Positions 22,561 through 30,309 of a stretch of 41,195 nt of DNA are shown piece after piece. The DNA comes from Microbacterium sp. (GTDB lineage: Bacteria; Actinomycetota; Actinomycetes; Actinomycetales; Microbacteriaceae), in NCBI RefSeq assembly GCF_031179285.1, contig NZ_JAPSHY010000028.1:1-41195 (forward strand), given 5' to 3'. The position numbers and the translations under genes were made by a program. The first letter of the stretch is position 1. Every line of letters begins with the position of its first letter. The notes below the pieces were generated by a model. That model was not told the origin of the DNA. It was given only the letters and a program-made list of their open reading frames with translations, and did not search any database.

Positions 22561-23015
22561 TCCGGGCGGGAGAGCTCGCGTCTCGAGCCGGAGTGAACCC
22601 CGAGACCATCCGCTACTACGAGCGGAGAGGTCTGCTCGGAGATCCGGAGCGGACCCTCGGCGGGCACCGCACCTACGACGAGAACGCGGTCACGCTGCTG
22701 CGGGTCATCAAAGCCGCTCAAGGGTTGGGCTTCACCCTCGACGAGATCGAGGAGCTCATCGATGCAGGAACCCATGCTCATCGCCGACGACCACGTCTCG
22801 CCGAGCGAGCGAAAGCGAAGCTCGGCGAGGTCGAGTCGAAGGTCCAGGCGCTGGAGCAGATCGCCGGCACCCTGCGCGAGGTGATCGCCAGCGACTGCGA
22901 CGACCTCGAACAGTGTGCGCTCGAAGACAACTGCCCGATTCCGTTCGCCGGCATCGCAGGTGTGGGCGACGGCGAGACGCCCGACCGGGCCCGTGCCGGC
23001 GCAACGACGACGTGA
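22557..23015 (+). CDS. MerR-family regulator, heavy-metal-like (C114/C120/C126)
   Basis: A 152-residue MerR protein of the metal-sensing group. HTH (IRAGELASRAGVNPETIRYY) and wing (ERRGLLGDPERTLGGHRTYD) are classical, the dimer helix runs from about residue 78 to 110, and the metal loop ASDCDDLEQCALEDNCPI has Cys114, Cys120 and Cys126. The Cys that starts the dimer helix in MerR/ZntR/CueR-type mercury and zinc sensors (GTHC) is replaced by Ala-His (GTHAHRR). So the ligand set differs, and the effector may be a different metal or an electrophile. The promoter with the 18-bp palindrome (22184-22215) is the expected target, and the gene overlaps its partner by four bases. Confidence 0.87.
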   Translation: MIRAGELASRAGVNPETIRYYERRGLLGDPERTLGGHRTYDENAVTLLRVIKAAQGLGFTLDEIEELIDAGTHAHRRRPRLAERAKAKLGEVESKVQALEQIAGTLREVIASDCDDLEQCALEDNCPIPFAGIAGVGDGETPDRARAGATTT

Positions 23016-23045
23016 CGATGCCCGCCGCGCTGGCATCATGACAGC

Positions 23046-23399
23046 ATGACGGTCGCACGCATCATCATCCTGTTCGTCATCGCCGCTGCGGCCGAGATCG
23101 GCGGAGCCTGGCTGATCTGGCAGGCGGTGCGGGAGAACCGCGGCTGGTGGCTGGCGTTGCTCGGCATCGTCGCCCTCGGCGCGTACGGGTTCGTCGCCGC
23201 GTTCCAGCCCGACGCGAACTTCGGCCGCGTGCTCGCCGCGTACGGCGGCATCTTCGTGGCGGGTTCGCTCGCCTGGGGCATCGTGGTCGACGGTTTCAAG
23301 CCCACCACGTGGGACTACGTCGGCTCAGTCGTCTGCCTCATCGGCGCCGGCATCATCATCTTCGCTCCCCTGCTGCAGCAGGCAGAAGCATCCGAATGA
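23046..23399 (+). CDS. ynfA: YnfA-family (UPF0060) membrane protein
   Basis: A 117-residue protein with four membrane helices (about 5-24, 32-52, 60-82 and 90-110). The pattern of [32 protein letters not shown] and [15 protein letters not shown] matches the YnfA/UPF0060 family, small integral membrane proteins related to small multidrug resistance transporters. The ATG at 23046 lies 30 bp after the MerR stop; a CATCAT -10-like box is near it, so it may have its own promoter. A role in cation or drug export is suggested by family, not shown. Confidence 0.9.
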   Translation: MTVARIIILFVIAAAAEIGGAWLIWQAVRENRGWWLALLGIVALGAYGFVAAFQPDANFGRVLAAYGGIFVAGSLAWGIVVDGFKPTTWDYVGSVVCLIGAGIIIFAPLLQQAEASE

Positions 23400-23406
23400 G
23401 CCCGGT

Positions 23407-23426
23407 GGCTCGTTGCGAGGCGAGCC
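23407..23426. terminator. Hairpin between YnfA and O-methyltransferase genes
   Basis: GGCTCG (23407-23412) and CGAGCC (23421-23426) form a 6-bp GC stem with an 8-nt loop in the 27 bp between the convergent stops (23399 and 23427). No T-tract. Confidence 0.5.
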
Positions 23427-24122
23427 CTACTTGCGTCGGAGCACGATCACGCCGTCCCAACCCTTGACGCCGACCGTCTGCAGGGCCGTCGCCTCGAGCC
23501 GTGGATCGGCGGCGATGTCGGCCACGACCTGGCGGACGCCCTGCACGCGCGGATCGTCGCTGTCGGGATCGGCCACCGCGCCGTCACGCACGACGTTGTC
23601 GATCACGATGACCGCCCCGGGTCGGGTGAGCTCGAGCGCCGCGGCGAGGTAGGCGGGATTGCTCGGCTTGTCGGCGTCGATGAAGACGAAATCGAACGGC
23701 TCGGCGCCGCTGTCGATGAGCTGCTGCGCCGAGTCGGATGCCGGGCCGACGACGACGTCCACTCGGTCGGCGACGCCGGCACGCGTCAGGTTCTCGCGCG
23801 CGACCGCGGCGTTCTGCTCCTCGAGTTCGAACGTCACGACGCGTCCGGTCTCTCCGACGGCCCGCGCGAACCAGATGGTCGAGTAGCCGGCCAGCGTGCC
23901 GAACTCCAGCACACGCCGAGCCCCGGCGATCTGCACCAGCATCCCGAGCAACGCGCCCTGGTTCGCGGCGACCTCGGCGTTCGGCATCGTGGTCGAAGCG
24001 CCCGAGTCGCGAGCGGCGACGAGGGCGGCATCCTCGCCCACGAGGGCATCCGAGAAGTAGTCGTCGACGGCACGCCAGAGCGGGGCCGCGGGGTAGCGAT
24101 TCGCCGGGGTGGTCTGTGTCAT
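23427..24122 (-). CDS. SAM-dependent O-methyltransferase (class I, type 3)
   Basis: A 231-residue methyltransferase like catechol and caffeoyl-CoA O-methyltransferases. RRVLEFGTLAGYSTIWFARA is motif I, VVTFELEEQNAAVARENLTR the acidic loop that binds the ribose of SAM, and PFDFVFIDADKPSNPAYLAA and AVIVIDNVVRDGAVADP hold the metal-binding DxD/N and catalytic acid positions. Start ATG 24122 follows GGGAG; upstream codons are not conserved. It faces a divergent plus-strand gene. Substrate likely a catechol-like compound, by family. Confidence 0.9.
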   Translation of the reverse strand: MTQTTPANRYPAAPLWRAVDDYFSDALVGEDAALVAARDSGASTTMPNAEVAANQGALLGMLVQIAGARRVLEFGTLAGYSTIWFARAVGETGRVVTFELEEQNAAVARENLTRAGVADRVDVVVGPASDSAQQLIDSGAEPFDFVFIDADKPSNPAYLAAALELTRPGAVIVIDNVVRDGAVADPDSDDPRVQGVRQVVADIAADPRLEATALQTVGVKGWDGVIVLRRK

Positions 24123-24324
24123 GACTCCCACGGTAGGGGCTCGTCCTACCGGCCGTGGGAGGGGTACAGCTGCACGAGGGAAGTACCGATGCCGGACGAC
24201 TCGCCGCGGTTGGGTCCGGCAACTGTTCCCTCGTCGTGCGTGCGTACCGGCATCCGCGGATCCCAGCCCGAGGACGCGCGCCCGTGCGGTACTGTGCGGA
24301 AGCAACGACTCTGAAAGTGAGCCC

Positions 24325-24387
24325 ATGAGCATTGCCTTCCTGATCACCACCCTCTCAGGCGGTCACCTCGCCCTCGAGAATCGCTGA
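24325..24387 (+). CDS. 20-codon reading frame directly upstream of the B3/B4 gene
   Basis: MSIAFLITTLSGGHLALENR followed by TGA. It is in the same frame as the B3/B4 gene and ends only 3 nt before the GTG at 24391. GAAAGTGAG lies before its ATG. It may be a translated leader peptide that couples to the next gene, or the remnant of an N-terminal extension closed by a TGA. Nothing in its sequence tells which. Confidence 0.35.
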   Translation: MSIAFLITTLSGGHLALENR

Positions 24388-24390
24388 TCC

Positions 24391-25044
24391 GTGCGCTTCA
24401 CCCATTCCCCGCAGCTGATGGCCGACTTCCCGCAGTTGTCCGTCGCCACACTGCGGCTGACGGACGTGACCGATCACGCCGACGTCGCAGCGACAGCGCA
24501 GCCGTTCTTCGACCGGGCGGCGGCGAGGCTCGCGGAGCGGTCGGAGAGCGAGTTCCCCGAGATTGCCGCATGGCGACGAGCGTTCGCGCAGATGGGGCTC
24601 AAGCCCACCCAGTACCGATGCGCGTCGGAGGCACTGCTGCGCCGGTTCAAGAAGGAGGGCGCCCTGCCCTCGATCCACCCCTTGGTCGACCTCTGCAACG
24701 CTGTCTCGATCGCCTATGCCACGCCCATCGCGGTGTTCGATCTCGAGCACGTCGACGGCGACCTCACGGTGCGGCGCGCGGACGGCTCCGAGACATATGC
24801 CACGTTCGGCGGCGAGCAGGAGAACCCCGCCCCCGGTGAAGTGATCTTCGCCGACGATGCCGGCAATGCCCACGCGCGCCGCTGGACCAATCGCCAGAGC
24901 GCGCTGTCGGCGATCCGACCCGCGACCAGATCGGTGCTCATCGTGAGTGAGGCGATGCATGAAACGGGTGCGGACGACATCACCACGCTTCGTGGTGAGC
25001 TGCGGGAGGCGCTGAGCGCGCACTGGAGCGTTTCGGGCGACTGA
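24391..25044 (+). CDS. B3/B4-domain protein (tRNA-synthetase beta-subunit-like)
   Basis: A 217-residue protein made of the B3/B4 fold of phenylalanyl-tRNA synthetase beta chain, which in that enzyme edits mischarged tRNA. Start MRFTHSPQLMADFPQLSVAT, the WRRAFAQMGLKPTQYRCASE helix, FKKEGALPSIHPLVDLCNAVS (the strongly conserved loop), and EVIFADDAGNAHARRWTNRQ are typical of stand-alone B3/B4 proteins in bacteria. These may be trans-editing factors or enzymes of other activity. The GTG at 24391 is preceded in frame by the short frame at 24325. Confidence 0.9.
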   Translation: MRFTHSPQLMADFPQLSVATLRLTDVTDHADVAATAQPFFDRAAARLAERSESEFPEIAAWRRAFAQMGLKPTQYRCASEALLRRFKKEGALPSIHPLVDLCNAVSIAYATPIAVFDLEHVDGDLTVRRADGSETYATFGGEQENPAPGEVIFADDAGNAHARRWTNRQSALSAIRPATRSVLIVSEAMHETGADDITTLRGELREALSAHWSVSGD

Positions 25045-25110
25045 GCCTCTGTCGTCCGCTCGTGATGCCAGTCGTCTCGGATGGACTGCGCCGCGAGCCC
25101 CGCCCGATCG

Positions 25111-25116
25111 TAGGCT
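25111..25116 (+). promoter_or_regulatory. -10-like TAGGCT 6 nt before the cupin start
   Basis: TAGGCT (25111-25116) is followed by exactly six bases and then the ATG at 25123. No Shine-Dalgarno sequence is present, so a leaderless mRNA is likely. The -35 region is not obvious. Confidence 0.4.
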
Positions 25117-25122
25117 CGGATC

Positions 25123-25488
25123 ATGAGCGATGACGTACGCAATGTCGATGCGGCACTGGCCGCGATCTCCGAGCACTGGCAGCCGCACCGGCTGACCAGC
25201 ATCAACGACTACGACGTCAAGGTGGTGAAACTGCAGGGCGAGTTCGTCTGGCACACGCACCCCGACACCGATGAGTTGTTCATGGTCGTCCGCGGCGAGC
25301 TGACGATCCAGCTGCGCGATCGTGATGTCGTGCTCGGGCCGAACGACGTGTTCGTCGTTCCGAAGGGTGTCGAGCACTGCCCGAAGGCGGCGGACGAGGT
25401 GCACGCGATCCTGTTCGAGCCGAAGGGCACCGTCAACACCGGCGATGCGGGCGGCGTCATGACGGCGGAGTTGCGCGAGCTCGGATAG
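25123..25488 (+). CDS. Cupin-domain protein
   Basis: A 121-residue single-domain cupin. The metal-binding pattern is present: FVWHTHPDTDELFMVVRGEL supplies His-x-His and Glu, and VPKGVEHCPKA the later His. The second half is shorter than in oxygenase cupins, as in small mannose-isomerase-like or sugar-binding cupins. The start follows a -10 box by 6 nt. It sits between the B3/B4 gene and the DUF222 gene; a joint role is not suggested. The ligand is unknown. Confidence 0.87.
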   Translation: MSDDVRNVDAALAAISEHWQPHRLTSINDYDVKVVKLQGEFVWHTHPDTDELFMVVRGELTIQLRDRDVVLGPNDVFVVPKGVEHCPKAADEVHAILFEPKGTVNTGDAGGVMTAELRELG

Positions 25489-25615
25489 TTCTGGCGACCG
25501 GATGCCGCGGGCAGCGGTGGCGATCTCTCGTATATGTGTTCGTATTTGCCTCCGGGATCGAATGGATGCCAGAGGCATGGAATTGTGGAAGTCACGGGAC
25601 TAGTTCGAAAGGATG

Positions 25616-25645
25616 TTCGACAAAGCGGCTTCCTTGCGGTAGACT
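25616..25645 (+). promoter_or_regulatory. Promoter of the DUF222-HNH gene (leaderless)
   Basis: TTCGAC (25616-25621) and TAGACT (25640-25645) are separated by 18 bp, and the ATG at 25652 follows 6 nt later with no Shine-Dalgarno sequence. Transcription would begin at the start codon. Confidence 0.55.
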
Positions 25646-25651
25646 GTCGAT

Positions 25652-26995
25652 ATGTCGAAGTTGACCGCGTTGCACGAGGCGATGTCCCGCCTCGACGCGG
25701 CGTGGGCTGACGCCGGCGACTCGAACGATCTCTCGAGAGACCAGCTCATGGCGGTCACGAACGCGATCGGGCTGTTGCAGCGCCGGCTGGATGCCGTGCA
25801 CGTCGATGTCGCGGCGGTGATCTCGCGTGAGTCGCGCCCGGAGCTCGGCGCAGACGGTCTCGCCAAGCAGCAGGGGTATCGCACCCCGGCGAAGCTCATC
25901 GCCGCGACCACAGGCGTGTCGACGGGCGATGCATCACGACTGGTCAGGGTCGGCGAGGCGACGGCGCCGCGTACCGACCTGCTCGGCGACAGGCTGCCGG
26001 CGAAGTATCCGCTCGTGCGTGAGGCGCTCGCCTCCGGCGCGCTCAGCGCCCAGGCTGCGGCGCTCATCATCGCGCTGCTCGACCGGTGTCGCATCGCGGC
26101 CGGAGCAGAGCGGATCGCCGAGGGCGAGCGCGCGCTGACCGAGACGGCCGCGGGGCTCGACCTCGACGATGTGCGCCGTCTCGTCCTGCGTGCAGAGGCC
26201 TGGCTCGACCCCGACGGTGTCGAGCCGCGGGCCGAAGAGCAGCGCGGCAAGAGATCGCTGACGATGTTCGAGCGCGACGGGATGGTGCATCTCAACGCGC
26301 AACTCGACGCAGAGACGGCAGCGCCGGTCGTGACGGCGATTCGGGGGTACGTCACGGCCGCGTTCGCGGCGCGGAAGGATGCGCCCGACGCGGACGCTCC
26401 GGATGCTGATCGCCGCAGCGTGCCGATGATCCAGGCTGATGCGCTCGCGGTCTTCTGCGCTCACGTACTCGGATGTGAGAACGACAGGCTTCCACTCGCC
26501 GGAGCGACGGTCATCGTCCGCGTGGCCCTCGACGATCTGCAGTCCGGCACCGGCTCGGCCGAGATCGACGGCCTCGACCAGATGATCGACGTCGGGGCGG
26601 CTCGACGGATGGCGGCCGGAGGCGGGGTCATCCCTTGCGTCCTCGGCGGCGACAGCGAGATCCTCGACTGGGGCCGCGAGAAACGGCTGTTCACCCGAGC
26701 TCAACGACTCGCACTGGTCGAGCGCGACGGAGGATGCGCGATGTGCGGACTCCCGCCCGAGATGACCAAGGCGCATCACATCCGATGGTGGCAGCGACAT
26801 CACGGACGAACCGACCTGGCAAACGGCGTCCTGCTCTGCGAGAGCTGTCACCATCGCATCCACGACAACGGCTGGGAGATACGCGTCGACGGTACGGGAA
26901 CGGCCGCGCATGTCTGGTTCATCCCTCCCGCCTACGTGGATGCCGCACGCACGCCGCGTCTCGGCGGCAGAGCGCGCTTCGACATCGCGGCATAG
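25652..26995 (+). CDS. DUF222 / 13E12-type HNH endonuclease
   Basis: A 447-residue protein of the 13E12/DUF222 family, abundant in Microbacteriaceae. Residues 1-330 are the helical DUF222 domain and the C-terminal part is an HNH nuclease with CAMC (from residue 362), AHHIRWWQRHHGRTDLANGV, and CESCHHRIHDNGWEI as the zinc/catalytic segment. The biological role of the family is unknown. In many actinobacteria such genes occur in several similar copies per genome and drive recombination or variation; a second copy in this window is not seen. It has a leaderless promoter and its 3' end is part of an imperfect 35-bp tandem repeat. Confidence 0.92.
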   Translation: MSKLTALHEAMSRLDAAWADAGDSNDLSRDQLMAVTNAIGLLQRRLDAVHVDVAAVISRESRPELGADGLAKQQGYRTPAKLIAATTGVSTGDASRLVRVGEATAPRTDLLGDRLPAKYPLVREALASGALSAQAAALIIALLDRCRIAAGAERIAEGERALTETAAGLDLDDVRRLVLRAEAWLDPDGVEPRAEEQRGKRSLTMFERDGMVHLNAQLDAETAAPVVTAIRGYVTAAFAARKDAPDADAPDADRRSVPMIQADALAVFCAHVLGCENDRLPLAGATVIVRVALDDLQSGTGSAEIDGLDQMIDVGAARRMAAGGGVIPCVLGGDSEILDWGREKRLFTRAQRLALVERDGGCAMCGLPPEMTKAHHIRWWQRHHGRTDLANGVLLCESCHHRIHDNGWEIRVDGTGTAAHVWFIPPAYVDAARTPRLGGRARFDIAA

Positions 26996-27060
26996 CACCG
27001 GGCGGAGCGCGCTTCGCATCGTGGCATGGCCCCGACGGAAGAGCGCGCTCCATATCGGGC
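26971..27060. repeat. Imperfect tandem repeat spanning the DUF222 stop codon
   Basis: AGCGCGCTTC occurs at 26971, 27006 and (AGCGCGCTCC) 27042, with similar following bases (ATCG-GGCAT). The spacing is 35 and 36 bp, so about two and a half copies arose by slippage or unequal exchange. The first copy is inside the gene; the others lie behind the stop. Confidence 0.55.
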
Positions 27061-27107
27061 GTACCGATGCGGGGAGGCGGTCGACCGGATCGCCGATGCG
27101 GCGCCGC

Positions 27108-28061
27108 TCACACGGTCAGGACGATCTTCCCTGCGACGTGTCCGGTCTCGCCGAGTTCGTGGGCCTGGCGTGCCTCCGCCAACGGGAACGACGCGGCGAT
27201 CACCGGGCGGATGGTGCCGGCCTGCAGCATCCGGCCCACCCCCTGCATCCCGGCCTGGTCGCCCTCGACGAGCATCATCTCGTGACGAGCCCCGACGGCC
27301 GCGGCCTCGGCGGAGTGGTCACTGGTTCTGCCCAGTGCGAGCGATACGACGACGCCGCCGGGCCGGAGCGTGCGCAGCGACCGCGACACATAGTCGCCAC
27401 CCCTCGTGTCCAGCACGACATCGATGTCGCGCGCGACCTCCGCGAAGTCCTCCCGGGTGTAGTCGATCACCTCATCCGCCCCCAGCGACAGCACCAGTTC
27501 GTGGTTCTTCGAACTCGCCGTGCCGAGCACGTACGCACCCTTGGCCTTGGCGATCTGCACGGCGAGATGGCCGACACCGCCGGCCGCCGCATGGATGAGC
27601 ACCCGCTGCCCCTCCTGCACGTCGGCGACATCGACGAGTGCCTGCCATGCCGTGAGCGCCGCGAGCGGCACCGCGGCTGCCGTCTCGTGATCGACGTTCG
27701 GGGGCCTCGGAACCAGATGCCGCGCCGGCGACAGGACGAACTCCGCGGCGGCGCCATGTCCATGGGGGTACGGCAGCATCCCGAACACCTCGTCACCCGG
27801 GCGGTGGATCGTGACGCCGATGCCGACCTCCTCGACGAGCCCCGACACATCCCAGCCGAGTACCTTCGGACCCTCGCCGAGGAAACCCGAGATCCGCCGA
27901 TGCCCCCAGTCCGTGGGGTTCAGTCCGCTCGCGCGGACTCGGACGAGAACCTCACCGGGCCCTGGCGTCGGCCGTGGCTGCTCCGCCAGATGAAGGACCT
28001 CCGGTCCGCCGAGGACATCCTGGGTGAGTACCTGCATGGTGCGACCTGTCATGGTACCCAT
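27108..28061 (-). CDS. Zinc-free quinone-oxidoreductase-like (MDR) protein
   Basis: A 317-residue protein of the medium-chain dehydrogenase superfamily, NADPH:quinone-oxidoreductase subgroup. GPGEVLVRVRASGLNPTDW is the GroES-like entry, AAAGGVGHLAVQIAKAKGAY the NADP-binding loop, and VDVVLDTRGG-type strand follows (IDVVLDTRGGDYV). The structural zinc ligands are absent. Start is uncertain among ATGs at 28061, 28052 and 28037; 28061 has GAGG 6 nt upstream. The upstream gap to the divergent MFS gene is 233 bp without a clear operator. Confidence 0.87.
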   Translation of the reverse strand: MGTMTGRTMQVLTQDVLGGPEVLHLAEQPRPTPGPGEVLVRVRASGLNPTDWGHRRISGFLGEGPKVLGWDVSGLVEEVGIGVTIHRPGDEVFGMLPYPHGHGAAAEFVLSPARHLVPRPPNVDHETAAAVPLAALTAWQALVDVADVQEGQRVLIHAAAGGVGHLAVQIAKAKGAYVLGTASSKNHELVLSLGADEVIDYTREDFAEVARDIDVVLDTRGGDYVSRSLRTLRPGGVVVSLALGRTSDHSAEAAAVGARHEMMLVEGDQAGMQGVGRMLQAGTIRPVIAASFPLAEARQAHELGETGHVAGKIVLTV

Positions 28062-28294
28062 CTTGCGCCTCGCGCGCCGTGCGAGGAGGCGCAGCAAGCG
28101 GGATTCTCGGACCGCCTTCACGCTCGCGACCGCTTCCGCACGTCGCTCGGCACATTCCCCCGTCGGTATCGGAAGAGCTTCCACTGCTACGTGGGCGCGC
28201 TTGACCTCGTCGCGAGGGGTCCGTAGCATTGGACCCCCCCAGCGACGATTCGACGCTTTCGGGAAGGGGTTTCACCTTCCACGAAAGGCACGAC

Positions 28295-29545
28295 ATGTCC
28301 GCCCGCACCCCGCTCCGTCGCTCCCGGGACTTCCGCCTCCTCCTCGCCGGCCAGACGACCAGCCAACTCGGAGCCCAGATCAGCGGCGTCGCGATCCCGC
28401 TCCTGGCTGTCACCACGCTCGACGCCTCTCCGCTCGAGGTCGGCCTGCTCGGTGCGGCATCCACGATCCCCTTCGCCGTGATCGGCCTTCCCGCGGGGGC
28501 GTGGCTCGACCGCATGAGACGCCGTCCCGTGCTGATCGCGAGCGATATCGCACGCGCGCTGTTCCTCGCGAGCATTCCGGTCGCCGCGTGGCTGGGCTGG
28601 CTCACGATGGCCCAGCTGCTCATCGTCGCCTTCCTCGTCGGGTTCGCGCGCGTGTTCTTCGACGTCGGCTACCGCAGCTACATCCCGACCGTGGTCGGGC
28701 GAGACAACGTCCTCGCCGGCAACTCCGCGATGGAGTTCCTCCGCGCCGGCGGACAGGTGGCGGGACCGGGGCTCGGGGGCATCCTCGTCTCATTGATCGG
28801 AGCGGCCAACGTCGTCGCCGCGCAGGCGGTGACCTTCGCCGTCTCGGCACTGACCCTCGCCGGAATCCGGGTACGCGAGGAGCCGCGGGACCCATCCGCC
28901 GACTCCGGCACCCTCTGGTCGCGCGTCGCCGAGGGACTGCGGTTCGTCATTCACCACCGGGTGCTGCGCGCCACCGCGATCGCGAGTGCCACCAGCAACT
29001 TCTCGTTCGCGATCTCGTCGGCCGTGACCATCGTCTTCCTGTCGCGCGATCTCGGGCAGCCCGCCTGGGTCGTCGGACTCGTCCTCGCCGCAGCATCCGT
29101 CACGGTCATGCTGGGAGCTGCTACCACGCCTCGAGCCGCCCGAGCAGTCGGATCGGCCCGGATCGTGTGGGTGTCGCTCGCCGTGACCAGCCCGTTCACC
29201 CTCATGGTCGCATTCGCGACCCCCGGCTTGGGGCTGGCGATCGCCGTCGTCGGGATGGCGGCCGGCGAGATCGGTCAGATCGTGTACTCGATCAGCAACG
29301 TCAGCCTGCGCCAGAGGGTCGCCCCCGACGCGATCCTCGCCAGGGTGAATGCGACCATGCAGTTCGCGATCATGGCGCTGTTCCCGCTCGGTGCACTCGT
29401 CGGCGGCATCCTCGGAGAACTCATGGGCACCCGGCTCACTCTTCTCGTGGCGGGCGCTGTCGGCCTCATCGCCCCTGTCGTGCTCTACCTGGCGATCCGC
29501 GGCTACCGCGATGTCGACGATCTGCCGGAACAGGTGATCAGCTGA
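28295..29545 (+). CDS. MFS transporter (MFS_3/enterobactin-exporter-like)
   Basis: A 416-residue 12-helix permease. DFRLLLAGQTTSQLGAQISG is the first helix region, GAWLDRMRRRPVLIASDIAR the conserved A-motif loop between helices 2 and 3, and YIPTVVGRDNVLAGNSAMEF the following EntS-like signature. Such exporters remove small molecules such as siderophores or drugs. The start ATG 28295 follows GAAAGG; upstream codons are not family-like. The gene ends 8 bp into the convergent membrane protein gene. No regulator is adjacent. Confidence 0.9.
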   Translation: MSARTPLRRSRDFRLLLAGQTTSQLGAQISGVAIPLLAVTTLDASPLEVGLLGAASTIPFAVIGLPAGAWLDRMRRRPVLIASDIARALFLASIPVAAWLGWLTMAQLLIVAFLVGFARVFFDVGYRSYIPTVVGRDNVLAGNSAMEFLRAGGQVAGPGLGGILVSLIGAANVVAAQAVTFAVSALTLAGIRVREEPRDPSADSGTLWSRVAEGLRFVIHHRVLRATAIASATSNFSFAISSAVTIVFLSRDLGQPAWVVGLVLAAASVTVMLGAATTPRAARAVGSARIVWVSLAVTSPFTLMVAFATPGLGLAIAVVGMAAGEIGQIVYSISNVSLRQRVAPDAILARVNATMQFAIMALFPLGALVGGILGELMGTRLTLLVAGAVGLIAPVVLYLAIRGYRDVDDLPEQVIS

Positions 29546-30230
29546 GAGACCGCTCGCGTCCGGCCCGTCGATTGCCGGCATCCCGGTCCTGAAAGGCGAT
29601 CGTCGCCATGATGCCGATCAGGAGGATCAGCTCGAACGCGTTCGTGATCGCCGCGCTCGGGATCGGCAGGCTCACCGCACTGCCCGCGACCATCAGGATC
29701 GTCACGATCGCCAGCCAGGGCCACTTCTCACGCACCCAGATGAGGATGCCGGCCAGCAGTAGCGCCAACGCCACGATGAGCACCATAATCGGCGGCCCGG
29801 CGGGGGCGTCGTCGTTGCCGTAGCTGAGCGCTCCGTACTCCCAGTCGGCCGAGAGCCGCATCGGCAGGGCGCCGACGATCATCTCGTAGACCATGAGCGC
29901 GGCCGTCGCCCCGAGGGCGATCGCGGCGGCCCACACCGTCCGCGCCCACCGCACTCCGGTGCGGATCACCACGTGCCACGCGACCAGCACCAGCAGGGGC
30001 GTCAGAAACGCGTGCAACCAATACCGCGCCGCGTTCAGTCCCTCGAGCGTGCCGCTCTCACCGATGGTCCCACCGAGCCCGATGACGGAGTTGTCGTAGA
30101 CGAGACCGAGCACCACGAGCAGGGCGAGGTCGGAGGGGATGAGCCGTTTCCGCCGGACGAGCAGCGCGAGCCCCCAGACGAGCAGGGCCAGATACGCGAC
30201 GGCGAAGCCGAGGAAGATGAGACTGTCCAT
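29538..30230 (-). CDS. Integral membrane protein, unknown function
   Basis: A 230-residue membrane protein with seven or eight hydrophobic segments (from FLGFAVAYLALLVWGLALLV, with LVVLGLVYDNSVIGLGG next and WHVVIRTGVRWARTVWAAAI later). I do not recognise a named family. The short loops and a few polar residues near residues 46-60 suggest a pore- or lipid-related protein. It is convergent with the MFS gene (8-bp overlap) and lies 79 bp downstream of the second MFS gene on the same strand, so co-transcription with it is possible. Confidence 0.72.
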   Translation of the reverse strand: MDSLIFLGFAVAYLALLVWGLALLVRRKRLIPSDLALLVVLGLVYDNSVIGLGGTIGESGTLEGLNAARYWLHAFLTPLLVLVAWHVVIRTGVRWARTVWAAAIALGATAALMVYEMIVGALPMRLSADWEYGALSYGNDDAPAGPPIMVLIVALALLLAGILIWVREKWPWLAIVTILMVAGSAVSLPIPSAAITNAFELILLIGIMATIAFQDRDAGNRRAGRERSLS

Positions 30231-30309
30231 GCCGCTTCACCGTAGAGCGGACGTGCGAGAGGCGCCCAGCCCTTGACGCGAGCCGGAGCCGCATGGCACG
30301 GCGGCGGCA

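Noticed and set aside
24355..25578. Long minus-strand open frame of about 407 codons
   Set aside because: It is antisense to the B3/B4 and cupin genes, both with clear family motifs, and its protein is His/Arg/Asp-rich low-complexity text.
25652..26995. DUF222-HNH gene as a mobile element
   Set aside because: No terminal inverted repeats, target duplication or intron/intein boundary is visible; the tandem repeat at its end is not a transposon end.
26910..28226. Plus-strand open frame of about 438 codons
   Set aside because: It covers the end of the DUF222 gene in another frame and runs antisense to the oxidoreductase; composition is not protein-like.
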